Positions 7,968 to 14,989 of a DNA stretch of 64,000 nucleotides are shown one piece after another. Origin of the DNA: Streptomyces sp. HM190 (lineage in GTDB: Bacteria; Actinomycetota; Actinomycetes; Streptomycetales; Streptomycetaceae); assembly GCF_009857135.1 (NCBI RefSeq), contig NZ_CP047318.1, positions 5,084,001 through 5,148,000 of the forward strand, written 5' to 3'. The stretch's first letter is position 1. Each line of letters begins with the position of its first letter. The notes under the pieces were generated by a model. The model was not told where the DNA came from and did no database searches. It saw only the letters and a list, made by a program, of their open reading frames with translations. Position numbers and translations under genes: made by a program.

Positions 7968-8702
7968 ATGTCCGCCCACCCCGAGCACTCCCAGCTCCTC
8001 CTCGCCGACATCAAGGGTTTCAGCACCCTCAGCGACCGCGAGCAGCTGCGCAGCCGCCAGGATCTGTACGACGAACTGCGCGCGGCGTTCTCCGAGGAAC
8101 TGTGGCGTCTGTGCGCGCACGAGGACCGCGGCGACGCCGTCCTCGTGGTGATGCGTCACGCCGTGTTCACCCATGCCCTCTTCACCGAGGTCATGCCCAG
8201 GCTGGAGCGTGGGCTGGGGGAGCGCCGGCGCACCGATCCGCTGCTGCGGCTGCGGATGGCCGTGCACGCCGGGTCCGTGCACACCGACGGCCACGGCTTC
8301 GCGGGCAACGCCGTCAACCACGTCTTCCGGCTCTGCGAGGGCGAGGTGCTGCGGCAGGCGCTCGACGAGGCCCGTTCCGACACCGCGCTGCTGGTGTCGG
8401 ACGTCGTCCGCGACTCCTCCGTGCGCGCCGGTCTGCCGGGCGTGGACCCGACGACGTTCCATGCCGTGCCCGTCCGGGTGAAGGAGACCCGGGCCCGAGC
8501 GTGGCTCCACGTGGCCGGGGACAACGCGTGCGCCCGCCGGGTGGCGGAGGCGGCCGCGGCGCGGAACGACGACGCCGAGTCGCCGCACGGGGTGTCCCTG
8601 CGCGCGGCGGGCGACCTCCGCCTCGACGGATCGGTGATCAGCGGCCGGGACACCCACATGACCGCGCCGCCGCGCTCACCTTGGTGGCGCGGCGGGCGGT
8701 GA
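7968..8702 (+). CDS. Class III nucleotidyl-cyclase homologue with C-terminal SGRDTH tag
   Basis: The 244-aa product has the class III cyclase pattern. LLLADIKGFSTLS gives the first metal Asp (D14), DRGDAVLVV the second (D56), and GNAVNHVFRL the transition-state Asn and Arg (N117, R121). The residue at the usual base-specifying Lys position appears to be Glu (E52 in HEDRGD), as in guanylate cyclases. The second specificity position is Gly, so the substrate is open. Family members act as dimers; no membrane segment or sensor domain is present. The last 30 residues carry AAGDLRLDGSVISGRDTH, matching the tag of the protein encoded upstream. ATG 7968 is chosen as the first Met before the domain. 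Activity is untested and it may be a degenerate regulatory version. Confidence 0.75.
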   Translation: MSAHPEHSQLLLADIKGFSTLSDREQLRSRQDLYDELRAAFSEELWRLCAHEDRGDAVLVVMRHAVFTHALFTEVMPRLERGLGERRRTDPLLRLRMAVHAGSVHTDGHGFAGNAVNHVFRLCEGEVLRQALDEARSDTALLVSDVVRDSSVRAGLPGVDPTTFHAVPVRVKETRARAWLHVAGDNACARRVAEAAAARNDDAESPHGVSLRAAGDLRLDGSVISGRDTHMTAPPRSPWWRGGR

Positions 8703-8785
8703 GCGAGCCGGGGCCGGACCGGACGACGACCGAGAACGAGGACCTGGGACGAGGACGAAAGGGAACGACGAGTGAGGACGACCGC

Positions 8786-9166
8786 ATGAGGTACTACCCG
8801 ACAGCACGCGTCCGGCGCACGGCCCTGTGCGTCGCTGCGGCCGGGCTGCTCGCGCTGACCGCCACCTCCTGCGCGACGGGACCGACGTCCCGCAAGGAGG
8901 TGTGCGACAAGTACGACGCCCTGGGCGAGCGGCTCACGGGAATCAGCGGAGTGATCGGCGATCCGGTGTTCTGGGCCGCCGGGGAACTCTCCGACGTCGC
9001 CGAGCGGTACGAGGGGCCCGAGGACCTTTCGGCGGACGCGGAGCGGCTCGACGACATCTCGGACGCCGACGAGACGGACACGAACGAACTCTCCAACTCC
9101 ACCCAGAGCATCGCCGCTCTGTGCGGCCACCCCCTGGGACTCGGCCAGACCTTTCCGAGCGGTTGA
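8786..9166 (+). CDS. Small lipoprotein of unknown function
   Basis: The family is not recognised. The 126-aa product has a signal peptide with Arg residues at the start, a hydrophobic core and the lipobox TATSC (Cys about residue 29), then an acidic, helical, Cys-poor mature part (about 95 residues) with two further cysteines (KEVCDKY and AALCGHP) that could pair. It is predicted to be an extracytoplasmic lipoprotein. It follows the cyclase homologue by 83 bp in the same direction and is probably transcribed with it. A hairpin follows at 9192-9233. Confidence 0.7.
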   Translation: MRYYPTARVRRTALCVAAAGLLALTATSCATGPTSRKEVCDKYDALGERLTGISGVIGDPVFWAAGELSDVAERYEGPEDLSADAERLDDISDADETDTNELSNSTQSIAALCGHPLGLGQTFPSG

Positions 9167-9191
9167 CGTTCACGCCGCGACCGCGCGGTCA

Positions 9192-9233
9192 GAAGGCCGG
9201 TCACCTGTGCGCGGGTCCAGGGAACCGGCCTTC
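9192..9233. terminator. Hairpin terminator candidate
   Basis: Perfect 10-base arms GAAGGCCGGT and ACCGGCCTTC surround a 22-base loop, between the convergent ends of the lipoprotein gene and the ATPase gene. No T-run follows on either strand. Confidence 0.5.
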
Positions 9234-9302
9234 GGTATGGAGAACGGGGGCGCGGGAACCGTCGCGTACCCGCACGAGCGGAACCCGCGCCCCGTGGTGC
9301 CG

Positions 9303-10232
9303 CTACGGCAGTGACACCAGCAGCGCCCGCGACGACGGCGCCCGCCCCGGCACCCAGTCGCTCGTCCGTGTCGCGTGCCGCAGCGCCGGGTGGTCCCGCC
9401 CCCGCAACCCCGCGTAGAACACGGCCCGGTCGGCTATCCCGGCCGCCCGGTCCCGCAGCACCGACTCCATCACCCGCAGCCCCGCCGCCTCCTGCACGTT
9501 GTCTATGAGGATCACCGGCCGCCCGCCCCCGGCCCCCGCGTCCCCCAGGTCCGCGAGCAACGCCCGTACGAGATGCCGCTCGGCGTGGGCGCGCGCGTCC
9601 CCGCCCGCCCGGAAGTGCCGGGCCAGCAGGACCAGCCCCAGCTTCGGGCTGCCGGCCGCGCACGGGTAGTCCCGGTACCAGACCGCGCCCCTGCGCAGCC
9701 GCCGGTACGACGGCGACATCCCCTCCGTGAACGCCTCCAGCGCCGCCTCGACGATCGCCTCCACCACCGGCCCCGTCCCCGTCCCCGACGCCGACGTCGA
9801 CACGGACGACACGAGCCGCGCGACCACCTTGCCCGTCCACCGGCCCGCCGGTCTCCCCGGCGGACCGCCCGTGCCGCTCAGCAGCAGCGCCCGCTCGGCC
9901 TCCTCCCGCAGCCGGCCCGCCTCCCGGTCACTCCATCCACCGGCCGCGACGGCGAGCAGACCGCACGCCAGCCGGGGGAACGCGACGCGCCCCGTCCCGG
10001 CCACCGGCGCGGCGAGCTGCTCCGCGATCGTCGACAGCGCCTCGTAGACGGGCGACCACGACTCGGCCGGGCGGCCCGGCGGCGGCCGCTCGAACCGTGT
10101 CTCCTCGCCGTCCATCAACGCGACGGGGCTACGGCCCTCGTACGCGTCCCGCAGCTCCCGCAGCGCCGTGCTCTTGCCCGGACCCCGGGCATCCGCCAGC
10201 ACCACGAACGGCTCATCCTTCGCGTGCGTCAT
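9303..10232 (-). CDS. P-loop NTPase-like protein, possibly a shortened STAND-type ATPase
   Basis: The 309-aa product opens with a strand and DARGPGKST, a Walker A-like loop in which the first Gly is replaced by Asp. A later segment GGGRPVILIDNVQEAAG fits a Walker B strand ending in Asp. The middle contains small Gly/Ala-rich segments and RRLRRGAVWYRDYPCAAG. Large Streptomyces ATPases of similar start continue for several hundred residues more; here the protein stops soon after the presumed Walker B region, so it may be truncated. ATG 10232 is preferred over an in-frame TTG at 10250. It is convergent with the lipoprotein gene. The specific family is not assigned. Confidence 0.55.
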   Translation of the reverse strand: MTHAKDEPFVVLADARGPGKSTALRELRDAYEGRSPVALMDGEETRFERPPPGRPAESWSPVYEALSTIAEQLAAPVAGTGRVAFPRLACGLLAVAAGGWSDREAGRLREEAERALLLSGTGGPPGRPAGRWTGKVVARLVSSVSTSASGTGTGPVVEAIVEAALEAFTEGMSPSYRRLRRGAVWYRDYPCAAGSPKLGLVLLARHFRAGGDARAHAERHLVRALLADLGDAGAGGGRPVILIDNVQEAAGLRVMESVLRDRAAGIADRAVFYAGLRGRDHPALRHATRTSDWVPGRAPSSRALLVSLP

Positions 10233-10306
10233 AGCAGCTGTGGGTATCAACAGCCGTGGCGAAAGGGGCGGTTGTTTCGATGTAGGGCGGAGAGTGTTCG
10301 TTCGTG

Positions 10307-10564
10307 TTACCGGAGTGTCGGGACGACGTCCACGAAGTGCGCCCAGGCGGACCGGTTGATGATCAGTACGGGCCCGTCAGGGTTCTTGCTGTCCCGGACG
10401 GGGACGACGCCGGGGATACCGGGGGCGATCTCGATGCAGTCGCCGCCGTTGTCGCCGCTGTGGCTGCTCTTGATCCACGTCGCCACTTCCAGGCAGTCGC
10501 CGCCGTCGTTGCCGCTGCAGCTGCTCTTGATCCAGATCGCCGCGCTCAGGTCGTAGCTGTCCAT
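10307..10564 (-). CDS. DUF397 protein with internal duplication
   Basis: The 85-aa product is a DUF397 protein. It contains WIKSS, CIEIAPG, VPVRDSKNPDGPVL and the closing W..F pair. These small proteins are usually encoded next to an XRE/DUF5753 regulator in Streptomyces and are thought to act with it in development or as toxin/antitoxin-like modules. Here the conserved N-terminal block is present twice with a 19-residue period (residues 10-28 and 29-47), making the protein longer than the usual 60-70 aa. The regulator expected upstream survives only as a fragment. Confidence 0.85.
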   Translation of the reverse strand: MDSYDLSAAIWIKSSCSGNDGGDCLEVATWIKSSHSGDNGGDCIEIAPGIPGVVPVRDSKNPDGPVLIINRSAWAHFVDVVPTLR

Positions 10565-10664
10565 GCTGCTCGTACCCCTCCATCGCGTCGCTGATCAGGG
10601 CGGCGGACTCGTCAGCTGACAGGATGTCTGCCCTGAGCACATCACGGGTACGGCTATAACGGGC
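10557..10664 (-). pseudogene. C-terminal remnant of an XRE/DUF5753 regulator
   Basis: In the minus-strand frame, residues such as ARYSRTRDVLRADILSADES and AALISDAMEGYEQHGQ resemble the last helix pair of DUF5753 regulators, which normally precede DUF397 genes. No HTH or rest of the domain is found upstream; the frame runs into sequence that instead encodes the DUF7848 gene on the other strand. It is read as a leftover after deletion of the regulator. The call rests on weak pattern similarity plus context. Confidence 0.4.
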
Positions 10665-10742
10665 GTACGCCGTCCTGCTCCGCCACCACCAGCGGCGCGA
10701 CCACGGCGGAGCCGCCCCCGTCCCCGCCGGGTCTTCCGGTGC

Positions 10743-10979
10743 GTGCCGTACGTCCTCGCGCAGGACCCGGCGGCGGAACCCGAGTGCGGGGCGCGGTGCG
10801 TGTCGGGGGACGAGACGGAGTGCGGCGCGGGGTCGGGTGTGCGGAGCGGCCCGGAGGACGTGGAGGAGTGGCTGCGCGGGCGCACGCAGGAGACGGGGCA
10901 CCGGCGCTACCGCCGCACCTTCGGCGACTACGCGGTGTTCGAGGAGCAGGAGGACGTGCCCCGCGAGGGGACGCCCTGA
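10743..10979 (+). CDS. DUF7848-type small protein, probably N-terminally shortened
   Basis: The 78-aa product has CVSGDETECGAGSG and the tail VEEWLRGRTQETGHRRYRRTF, typical of the small zinc-ribbon-like DUF7848 proteins of Streptomyces (paired Cys motifs then a W-x(n)-H helix). The only start in frame with the recognisable part is GTG 10743, inside what looks like the first conserved strand (upstream codons still read VFRC before VPYVLAQDP). The true 5' end may therefore have been lost together with the neighbouring regulator. Such genes are usually found next to XRE/DUF397 pairs. Function is unknown. Confidence 0.6.
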   Translation: MPYVLAQDPAAEPECGARCVSGDETECGAGSGVRSGPEDVEEWLRGRTQETGHRRYRRTFGDYAVFEEQEDVPREGTP

Positions 10980-11044
10980 CGCGCCGTAGCGCCATCGTGC
11001 CGTCAGGCCGGGCCATCCCGCCGTCACGCCGTCACGCCAAGCCG

Positions 11045-11419
11045 TCACGTCAGGGCGTCGCGGACGGCGGTCAGGATGTCCTCCGTGTCGGCGCCCAGCG
11101 CCCGCGCCGCCGACGTGAAGTCGCGGGCGAGGGTGGTGAGCCGGTCGGCGTCGTGGGTGCGCGGCCCGCTGGGGAGAGGGGCGACCCGGGTGCCCGCGCC
11201 CCGGCGGGTGCGGATCAGCGCACCGGCCTCCAGCTCGCGGTAGGCGCGGGCGACCGTGCCCGGCGCGAGGCCGAGGTCGGCGGCGAGCTGGCGTACCGTC
11301 GGCAGCCGTTCGCCCTCGGCCAGCCGGCCGGTGCGGATCAGCGCGGCCAGCTGTGCGCGGATCTGCTCGTACGGCGGTACCTGGCTGGTGGTGTCGACGC
11401 GGACGGCGGGATCGTTCAT
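11045..11419 (-). CDS. GntR-family regulator, YtrA-like short type
   Basis: The 124-aa product has the GntR winged helix in residues 10-75 (VPPYEQIRAQLAALIRTGRL, LPTVRQLAADLGLAPGTVAR, AYRELEAGALIRTRRGAGT) and only a short helical C-terminal tail of about 45 residues. That size is typical of the YtrA subfamily, which usually controls a linked membrane protein or ABC transporter. Its ATG overlaps the stop of the membrane-protein gene upstream (ATGA), so the two are co-translated. Autoregulation through the palindrome at 12284-12311 is likely. Confidence 0.9.
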   Translation of the reverse strand: MNDPAVRVDTTSQVPPYEQIRAQLAALIRTGRLAEGERLPTVRQLAADLGLAPGTVARAYRELEAGALIRTRRGAGTRVAPLPSGPRTHDADRLTTLARDFTSAARALGADTEDILTAVRDALT

Positions 11420-12264
11420 CGGTGGAGCGTCCCCTCGGCGCGCTCGTCGTCGAGGGGCGCCGTGGCGCCGATGGCCGCCGGGTCGTCGAGGGACTTCTCG
11501 TCCTCGACCGCCCTCGGGGCCACGACGGTGACCAGGGACCAGACCACGGTGATCAGGTTCAGCAGGGCCAGCGGGTAGAACACCCAGAAGGTGAGCACGC
11601 CCACCACACCGGCGCAGCCGGTCTCCGTCAGCGCGACGGAGACCATCAGCACGGCGTACAGCTGCTGGCTCGACACCAGCAGGCCCCAGGCCCCGGTGAC
11701 CGCCCACGCGCGGTCGCGGCGCTGCTGGTCCTCGCCCGGTCCGTGGGCGATGCGGCGCAGCGCCCAGGCACAGGTGGGGGTGGCTACGGCGAGCGCGCCG
11801 AACATCGGCAGGCCGTAGGAGAGACCGGGCCACGGGCCGAGGTTCGCGCGCATCCCGTTGCAGGTGATGTGCACGGTGTTCCCCCAGCTCAGGACGTCGC
11901 CGGAGTCGAGGGCGGCCGTGGCCGCGGTGATCACCAGCAGTGCCACGAGGGAGACCCCCTGGAGGGCGATCAGAGGGCCCATGCGCGGCGGCACATGGTC
12001 TCTGACCAGGCGGGGCGCGAGGCTCGCGGTCCGTACAGCCTCCTGCGGGCGCAGGGTCAGCGCGTCGGCGAGCAGGACACCGGCCACCGCGCACAGGCCG
12101 AAGGCCGTGAGGCAGAACACCACACGCTGCTCGAACTCCACGTCGCCGTCCCCCAGCGTGGAGACCGCCTGCGCCACGACGATGCCGACGGCCAGCCCGG
12201 ACCAGCGGGCGACGTGGTCGGCGTGTTCGAGCAGCCGGTACGGCAGCGGCACGCTGTCGAGCAT
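11416..12264 (-). CDS. Polytopic membrane protein co-transcribed with a GntR regulator
   Basis: The family is not recognised by name. The 282-aa product has about seven hydrophobic segments and a short cytosolic tail rich in Asp/Glu. ATG 12264 is chosen over ATG 12285 because a strong ribosome site (CCGGGGGGAT) lies 5-10 bases before it. It precedes and overlaps the GntR gene, the arrangement seen for YtrA-type regulators and their target membrane proteins. No transporter signature or ATPase partner is seen. A role in export or in sensing an envelope-active compound is possible but unproven. Confidence 0.75.
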   Translation of the reverse strand: MLDSVPLPYRLLEHADHVARWSGLAVGIVVAQAVSTLGDGDVEFEQRVVFCLTAFGLCAVAGVLLADALTLRPQEAVRTASLAPRLVRDHVPPRMGPLIALQGVSLVALLVITAATAALDSGDVLSWGNTVHITCNGMRANLGPWPGLSYGLPMFGALAVATPTCAWALRRIAHGPGEDQQRRDRAWAVTGAWGLLVSSQQLYAVLMVSVALTETGCAGVVGVLTFWVFYPLALLNLITVVWSLVTVVAPRAVEDEKSLDDPAAIGATAPLDDERAEGTLHR

Positions 12265-12283
12265 GTGGAGATCCCCCCGGATC

Positions 12284-12311
12284 ATCTTGTATCAAGTAGT
12301 AGATACAAGAT
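12284..12311. promoter_or_regulatory. Perfect palindromic operator of the GntR operon
   Basis: ATCTTGTATC and GATACAAGAT form perfect 10-bp arms around an 8-bp spacer. The element is AT-rich in a GC-rich genome and ends 19 bp before the ATG of the membrane-protein gene, so it should cover the core promoter. It is most likely bound by the GntR regulator encoded in the same operon. Confidence 0.75.
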
Positions 12312-12421
12312 GGCCGGGCCGGCGCCTGGTGTCAAACACCTGACCGGACGCGGAGCCCTGGTTCCGGACCGGTCAGGATTCGAGAAGCCACGAGCACCGC
12401 CCCGCCCCTAGCGTGGTGGTC

Positions 12422-13060
12422 ATGGCAACCACCGCTTCCACCGCAGCCCGCACGTCCCTCGCGTCCGTCACCCTTGAGGTCGCCGACGTCGACGCCGCCC
12501 GCCGCTTCTACTCCGCCTTCGGCGTGGACGCGTACATCCGCCTGCGGGCGTCCGAGGCGCCCTCCACCGGGTTCCGCGGCTTCACCCTGGCGCTCACGGT
12601 GTCCGGGCCGGCCACCGTCGACGGCTTCGTCGCCGCCGCCGTGGACGCGGGCGCCACGCTGCTGAAGCCCGCCGCGAAGTCGCTGTGGGGCTACGGCGGC
12701 GTCGTCCAGGCCCCCGACGGGACCATCTGGAAGATCGCCACCTCGGCGAGGAAGGACACCGGCCCGGCCACCCGCGAGATCGACGAGGTCGTCCTCCTGC
12801 TCGGCGTCGAGGACGTGAAGGCCACCCGGCAGTTCTATGTCGACCGGGGCCTGACCGTGGCCAAGAGCTTCGGCGGCAAGTACGCCGAGTTCGCCTCCGG
12901 CGCGTCCAGCCCCGTCAAGCTGGCGCTGTACAAGCGCCGCGGCCTGGCCAAGGACCTCGGCGTCCCCGCCGACGGCGCCGGCTCGCACCGCGTCGTCCTC
13001 GGCGGCACCGCCGACACCTTCACCGACCCGGACGGCTTCGCCTGGGAGACCGCCGCGTAG
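12422..13060 (+). CDS. VOC (glyoxalase/bleomycin-resistance) family protein, two domains
   Basis: The 212-aa product contains two vicinal-oxygen-chelate modules. The first (about 10-115) starts SVTLEVADVDAARRFYSAFG and ends DGTIWKIA. The second (about 120-210) starts EVVLLLGVEDVKATRQFYVD and ends DPDGFAWETA. Family members are lyases, dioxygenases or binding proteins for small toxic molecules. Typical metal ligands (His/Glu at strand starts) are only partly present, so a binding or degenerate role is possible. ATG 12422 is preferred over the in-frame GTG 12413. It stands alone between the GntR operon and the DUF1801 gene. Confidence 0.85.
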   Translation: MATTASTAARTSLASVTLEVADVDAARRFYSAFGVDAYIRLRASEAPSTGFRGFTLALTVSGPATVDGFVAAAVDAGATLLKPAAKSLWGYGGVVQAPDGTIWKIATSARKDTGPATREIDEVVLLLGVEDVKATRQFYVDRGLTVAKSFGGKYAEFASGASSPVKLALYKRRGLAKDLGVPADGAGSHRVVLGGTADTFTDPDGFAWETAA

Positions 13061-13120
13061 CCCGCCCCGCTCGGCCCCTCGCCGTCCTGACCGCCCACCC
13101 CGCGTACCGGCACCGCCCTC

Positions 13121-13183
13121 TCCCACCTGGCACGAGTCCCACCTGGCACGAGTCCCACCTGGCACGAGTCCCACCTGGCACGA
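13121..13183. repeat. Four 16-bp direct repeats upstream of the DUF1801 gene
   Basis: TCCCACCTGGCACGAG is repeated head to tail at 13121, 13137, 13153 and 13169; the last copy has the final G changed to A. The array ends 12 bp before the ATG at 13196, so it lies within the likely leader or promoter. Confidence 0.9.
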
Positions 13184-13195
13184 AAGGAAACCGCC

Positions 13196-13684
13196 ATGCC
13201 GTCCACGAAGCCTTCCTCCGAGAACTCCGGCACGACCACCGACGAGAAGTACAGCGGATTCACCGCCGAGGAGCGGGCCGCGATGAAGGAGCACGCGCAG
13301 GAGCAGAAGAAGGCGGCGGCGCGGCGCGGTGCGTCCCGCGCGGAGAAGGAGGCGGCGGCGGAGCAGGACGTGCTCGCGAAGATCGCCGAGATGCCGGACG
13401 CGGACCGGGTCCTCGCCGAGCGCATCCACCGGATCGTCAAGGCCGCCGCTCCCGAGCTGACGCCGAAGCTCTGGTACGGGATGCCCGCGTACGCCAGGGA
13501 CGGCAAGGTCGTCTGCCACTTCCAGAGCGCGGAGAAGTTCAAGACGCGGTACGCCACGCTCGGCTTCAGCGACCAGGCGGCACTCGACGACGGCACGATG
13601 TGGCCGACCGCCTACGCCCTGAAGGAGCTGACCGCGGCCGACGAACAGGTCATCACCGCCCTCGTCGAGAAGGCGGTGCGCTGA
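13196..13684 (+). CDS. DUF1801 (YdhG-like) protein
   Basis: The 162-aa product has a charged, helical N-terminal extension (residues 1-60, rich in Lys, Ala and Glu) followed by the DUF1801 domain (about 62-160). Recognisable parts are RIHRIVKAAAPELTPKLWYG, MPAYARDGKVVCHFQ and a C-terminal helix. Family members include a Bacillus protein described as an iron chaperone, but the general function is unsettled. The ATG is preceded by GAAAGGAAA, a good ribosome site, and by four 16-bp direct repeats. It appears to be monocistronic. Confidence 0.85.
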   Translation: MPSTKPSSENSGTTTDEKYSGFTAEERAAMKEHAQEQKKAAARRGASRAEKEAAAEQDVLAKIAEMPDADRVLAERIHRIVKAAAPELTPKLWYGMPAYARDGKVVCHFQSAEKFKTRYATLGFSDQAALDDGTMWPTAYALKELTAADEQVITALVEKAVR

Positions 13685-13915
13685 GCCCGGCGGGGGTGGA
13701 CGACTCAGGACGACTCCAGCACCGTCCCCCTTCCGCCGCCGCTCTGATCCCCCTCCGATCGTGCTCCGATCCTGTTCTGATCTCCGGCTGGTTCCATGGG
13801 TCCACGTCCCGGCTCACCGGCTCGGGCGGCCGAGCTGCCGCCGACGGGCCCGCCGGATCCCGGACGCCCCGTCCCGCCCGTGAGCCGAAGCGGCCGGGCG
13901 GGACGGTGGCCCCGG

Positions 13916-14989
13916 TCAGCCCACGGTGATCGCGTCGAGCTTCTCCCGCAGGTAGACGTGCGAGTCGACCGGCGGGTACGCCACCCGTCCGACCGGGGCG
14001 GGCAGCGACTCGACGACCGTGCCCGGCGTGCACTCACCGAAGTAGACCAGCGACATCAGCTCCTCGGCCGGCTCGTCGGCGGGCGGCGGCAGCACGCGGT
14101 GCCGCCCGGAGCGCCAGCGGTCACCGGTCCACCGGGCCATCAGGTCGCCGATGTTGATGGTGAGGGCCGCCGGATCGTAGGGCGCGTCCTCCCAGCCGCC
14201 CGCGTCCGTGTACACCTGCAGCCCGCCCTTCCCGGCCTGCCGGTCGAGGATCGTGACCGTGCCGAAGTCGGTGTGCGGGCCGATCCGGAACTGGCCGGGA
14301 GCGGGGTCGCCGAGGACGTCCCGGCCCGGATACCAGTTGATGTTGAAGCCGTAGGTCGGATGGCTCATGTGCCGGGCGAAGAAGTCCCGTTCGAGGCCGA
14401 GCGCGTCGCCGAGCAGGGTGAGCAGCTGCTGCTCCAGCCCGGCCATCCGCGCCAGGTACTCCTCGCAGAGCGGCCGCAGCTCCGGCACCTCCGCCGGCCA
14501 GACGTTCGGCCGGTACCACTCCGCGTTGACCACCGGGTCCTCGAACGGCTCGTGCGTCGCGAACGTCAGCGACTCCTTCAGGTCCGGCGGGGTCTCGGTC
14601 CCCTCGGCGTAGCCGTTCGCCTCGGCCCCCGGGCCCAGCCACCCCCGCCCGCCGACCTTCACCTCGTACGCCCTCTTGCGCTCCGCGGGCAGCGTGAAGA
14701 AGGCCCGCGCCGCCTCCCGGACGCGCGTCCGCAGCGCCGGGTCCACGCCGTGCCCGGTCACCAGGAGGAACCCGGCGGTCCGGAGGGCCGCGTCGACGGT
14801 ACGCGCGACACGGGCCCGGTCCTCCGCGTCACCGTCGAACCAGGGGGCCAGGTCGATGGTGGGGACGCGCGGGTTGCTGGGGACGCGCGGGCCGCCGGGG
14901 GCGCGGGGGGTGCTGGGGGTGGGCGGGCTGCCGGGGCGGCAGGGCCCGTCGGGGGTGTCGGGACCGTGGGGCTCGCCGGGGCTACTCAC
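13916..14989 (-). CDS. 2-oxoglutarate/Fe(II) oxygenase of the isopenicillin N synthase family
   Basis: The 357-aa product has the N-terminal DIOX_N region (PTIDLAPWFDGDAEDRARVA onwards) and the catalytic jelly roll with HTDFGTVTILD (metal His and Asp, about residue 240) and GRHRVL (third ligand His, near 298). A GLQVY strand and NIGDLMARWTGD also fit the family. Residues 1-42 are a Pro/Gly-rich low-complexity tail. The GTG start overlaps the stop of the deaminase gene by 8 bases, so the two are translationally coupled. Substrate is unknown; the link with a cytosine-type deaminase suggests a pyrimidine or modified-base substrate, which is inference. Confidence 0.88.
   Translation of the reverse strand: MSSPGEPHGPDTPDGPCRPGSPPTPSTPRAPGGPRVPSNPRVPTIDLAPWFDGDAEDRARVARTVDAALRTAGFLLVTGHGVDPALRTRVREAARAFFTLPAERKRAYEVKVGGRGWLGPGAEANGYAEGTETPPDLKESLTFATHEPFEDPVVNAEWYRPNVWPAEVPELRPLCEEYLARMAGLEQQLLTLLGDALGLERDFFARHMSHPTYGFNINWYPGRDVLGDPAPGQFRIGPHTDFGTVTILDRQAGKGGLQVYTDAGGWEDAPYDPAALTINIGDLMARWTGDRWRSGRHRVLPPPADEPAEELMSLVYFGECTPGTVVESLPAPVGRVAYPPVDSHVYLREKLDAITVG

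Noticed and set aside
13121..13183. CRISPR array
   Set aside because: Repeats are contiguous 16-mers without spacers; the same holds for the 18-bp arrays, and no cas genes are present.
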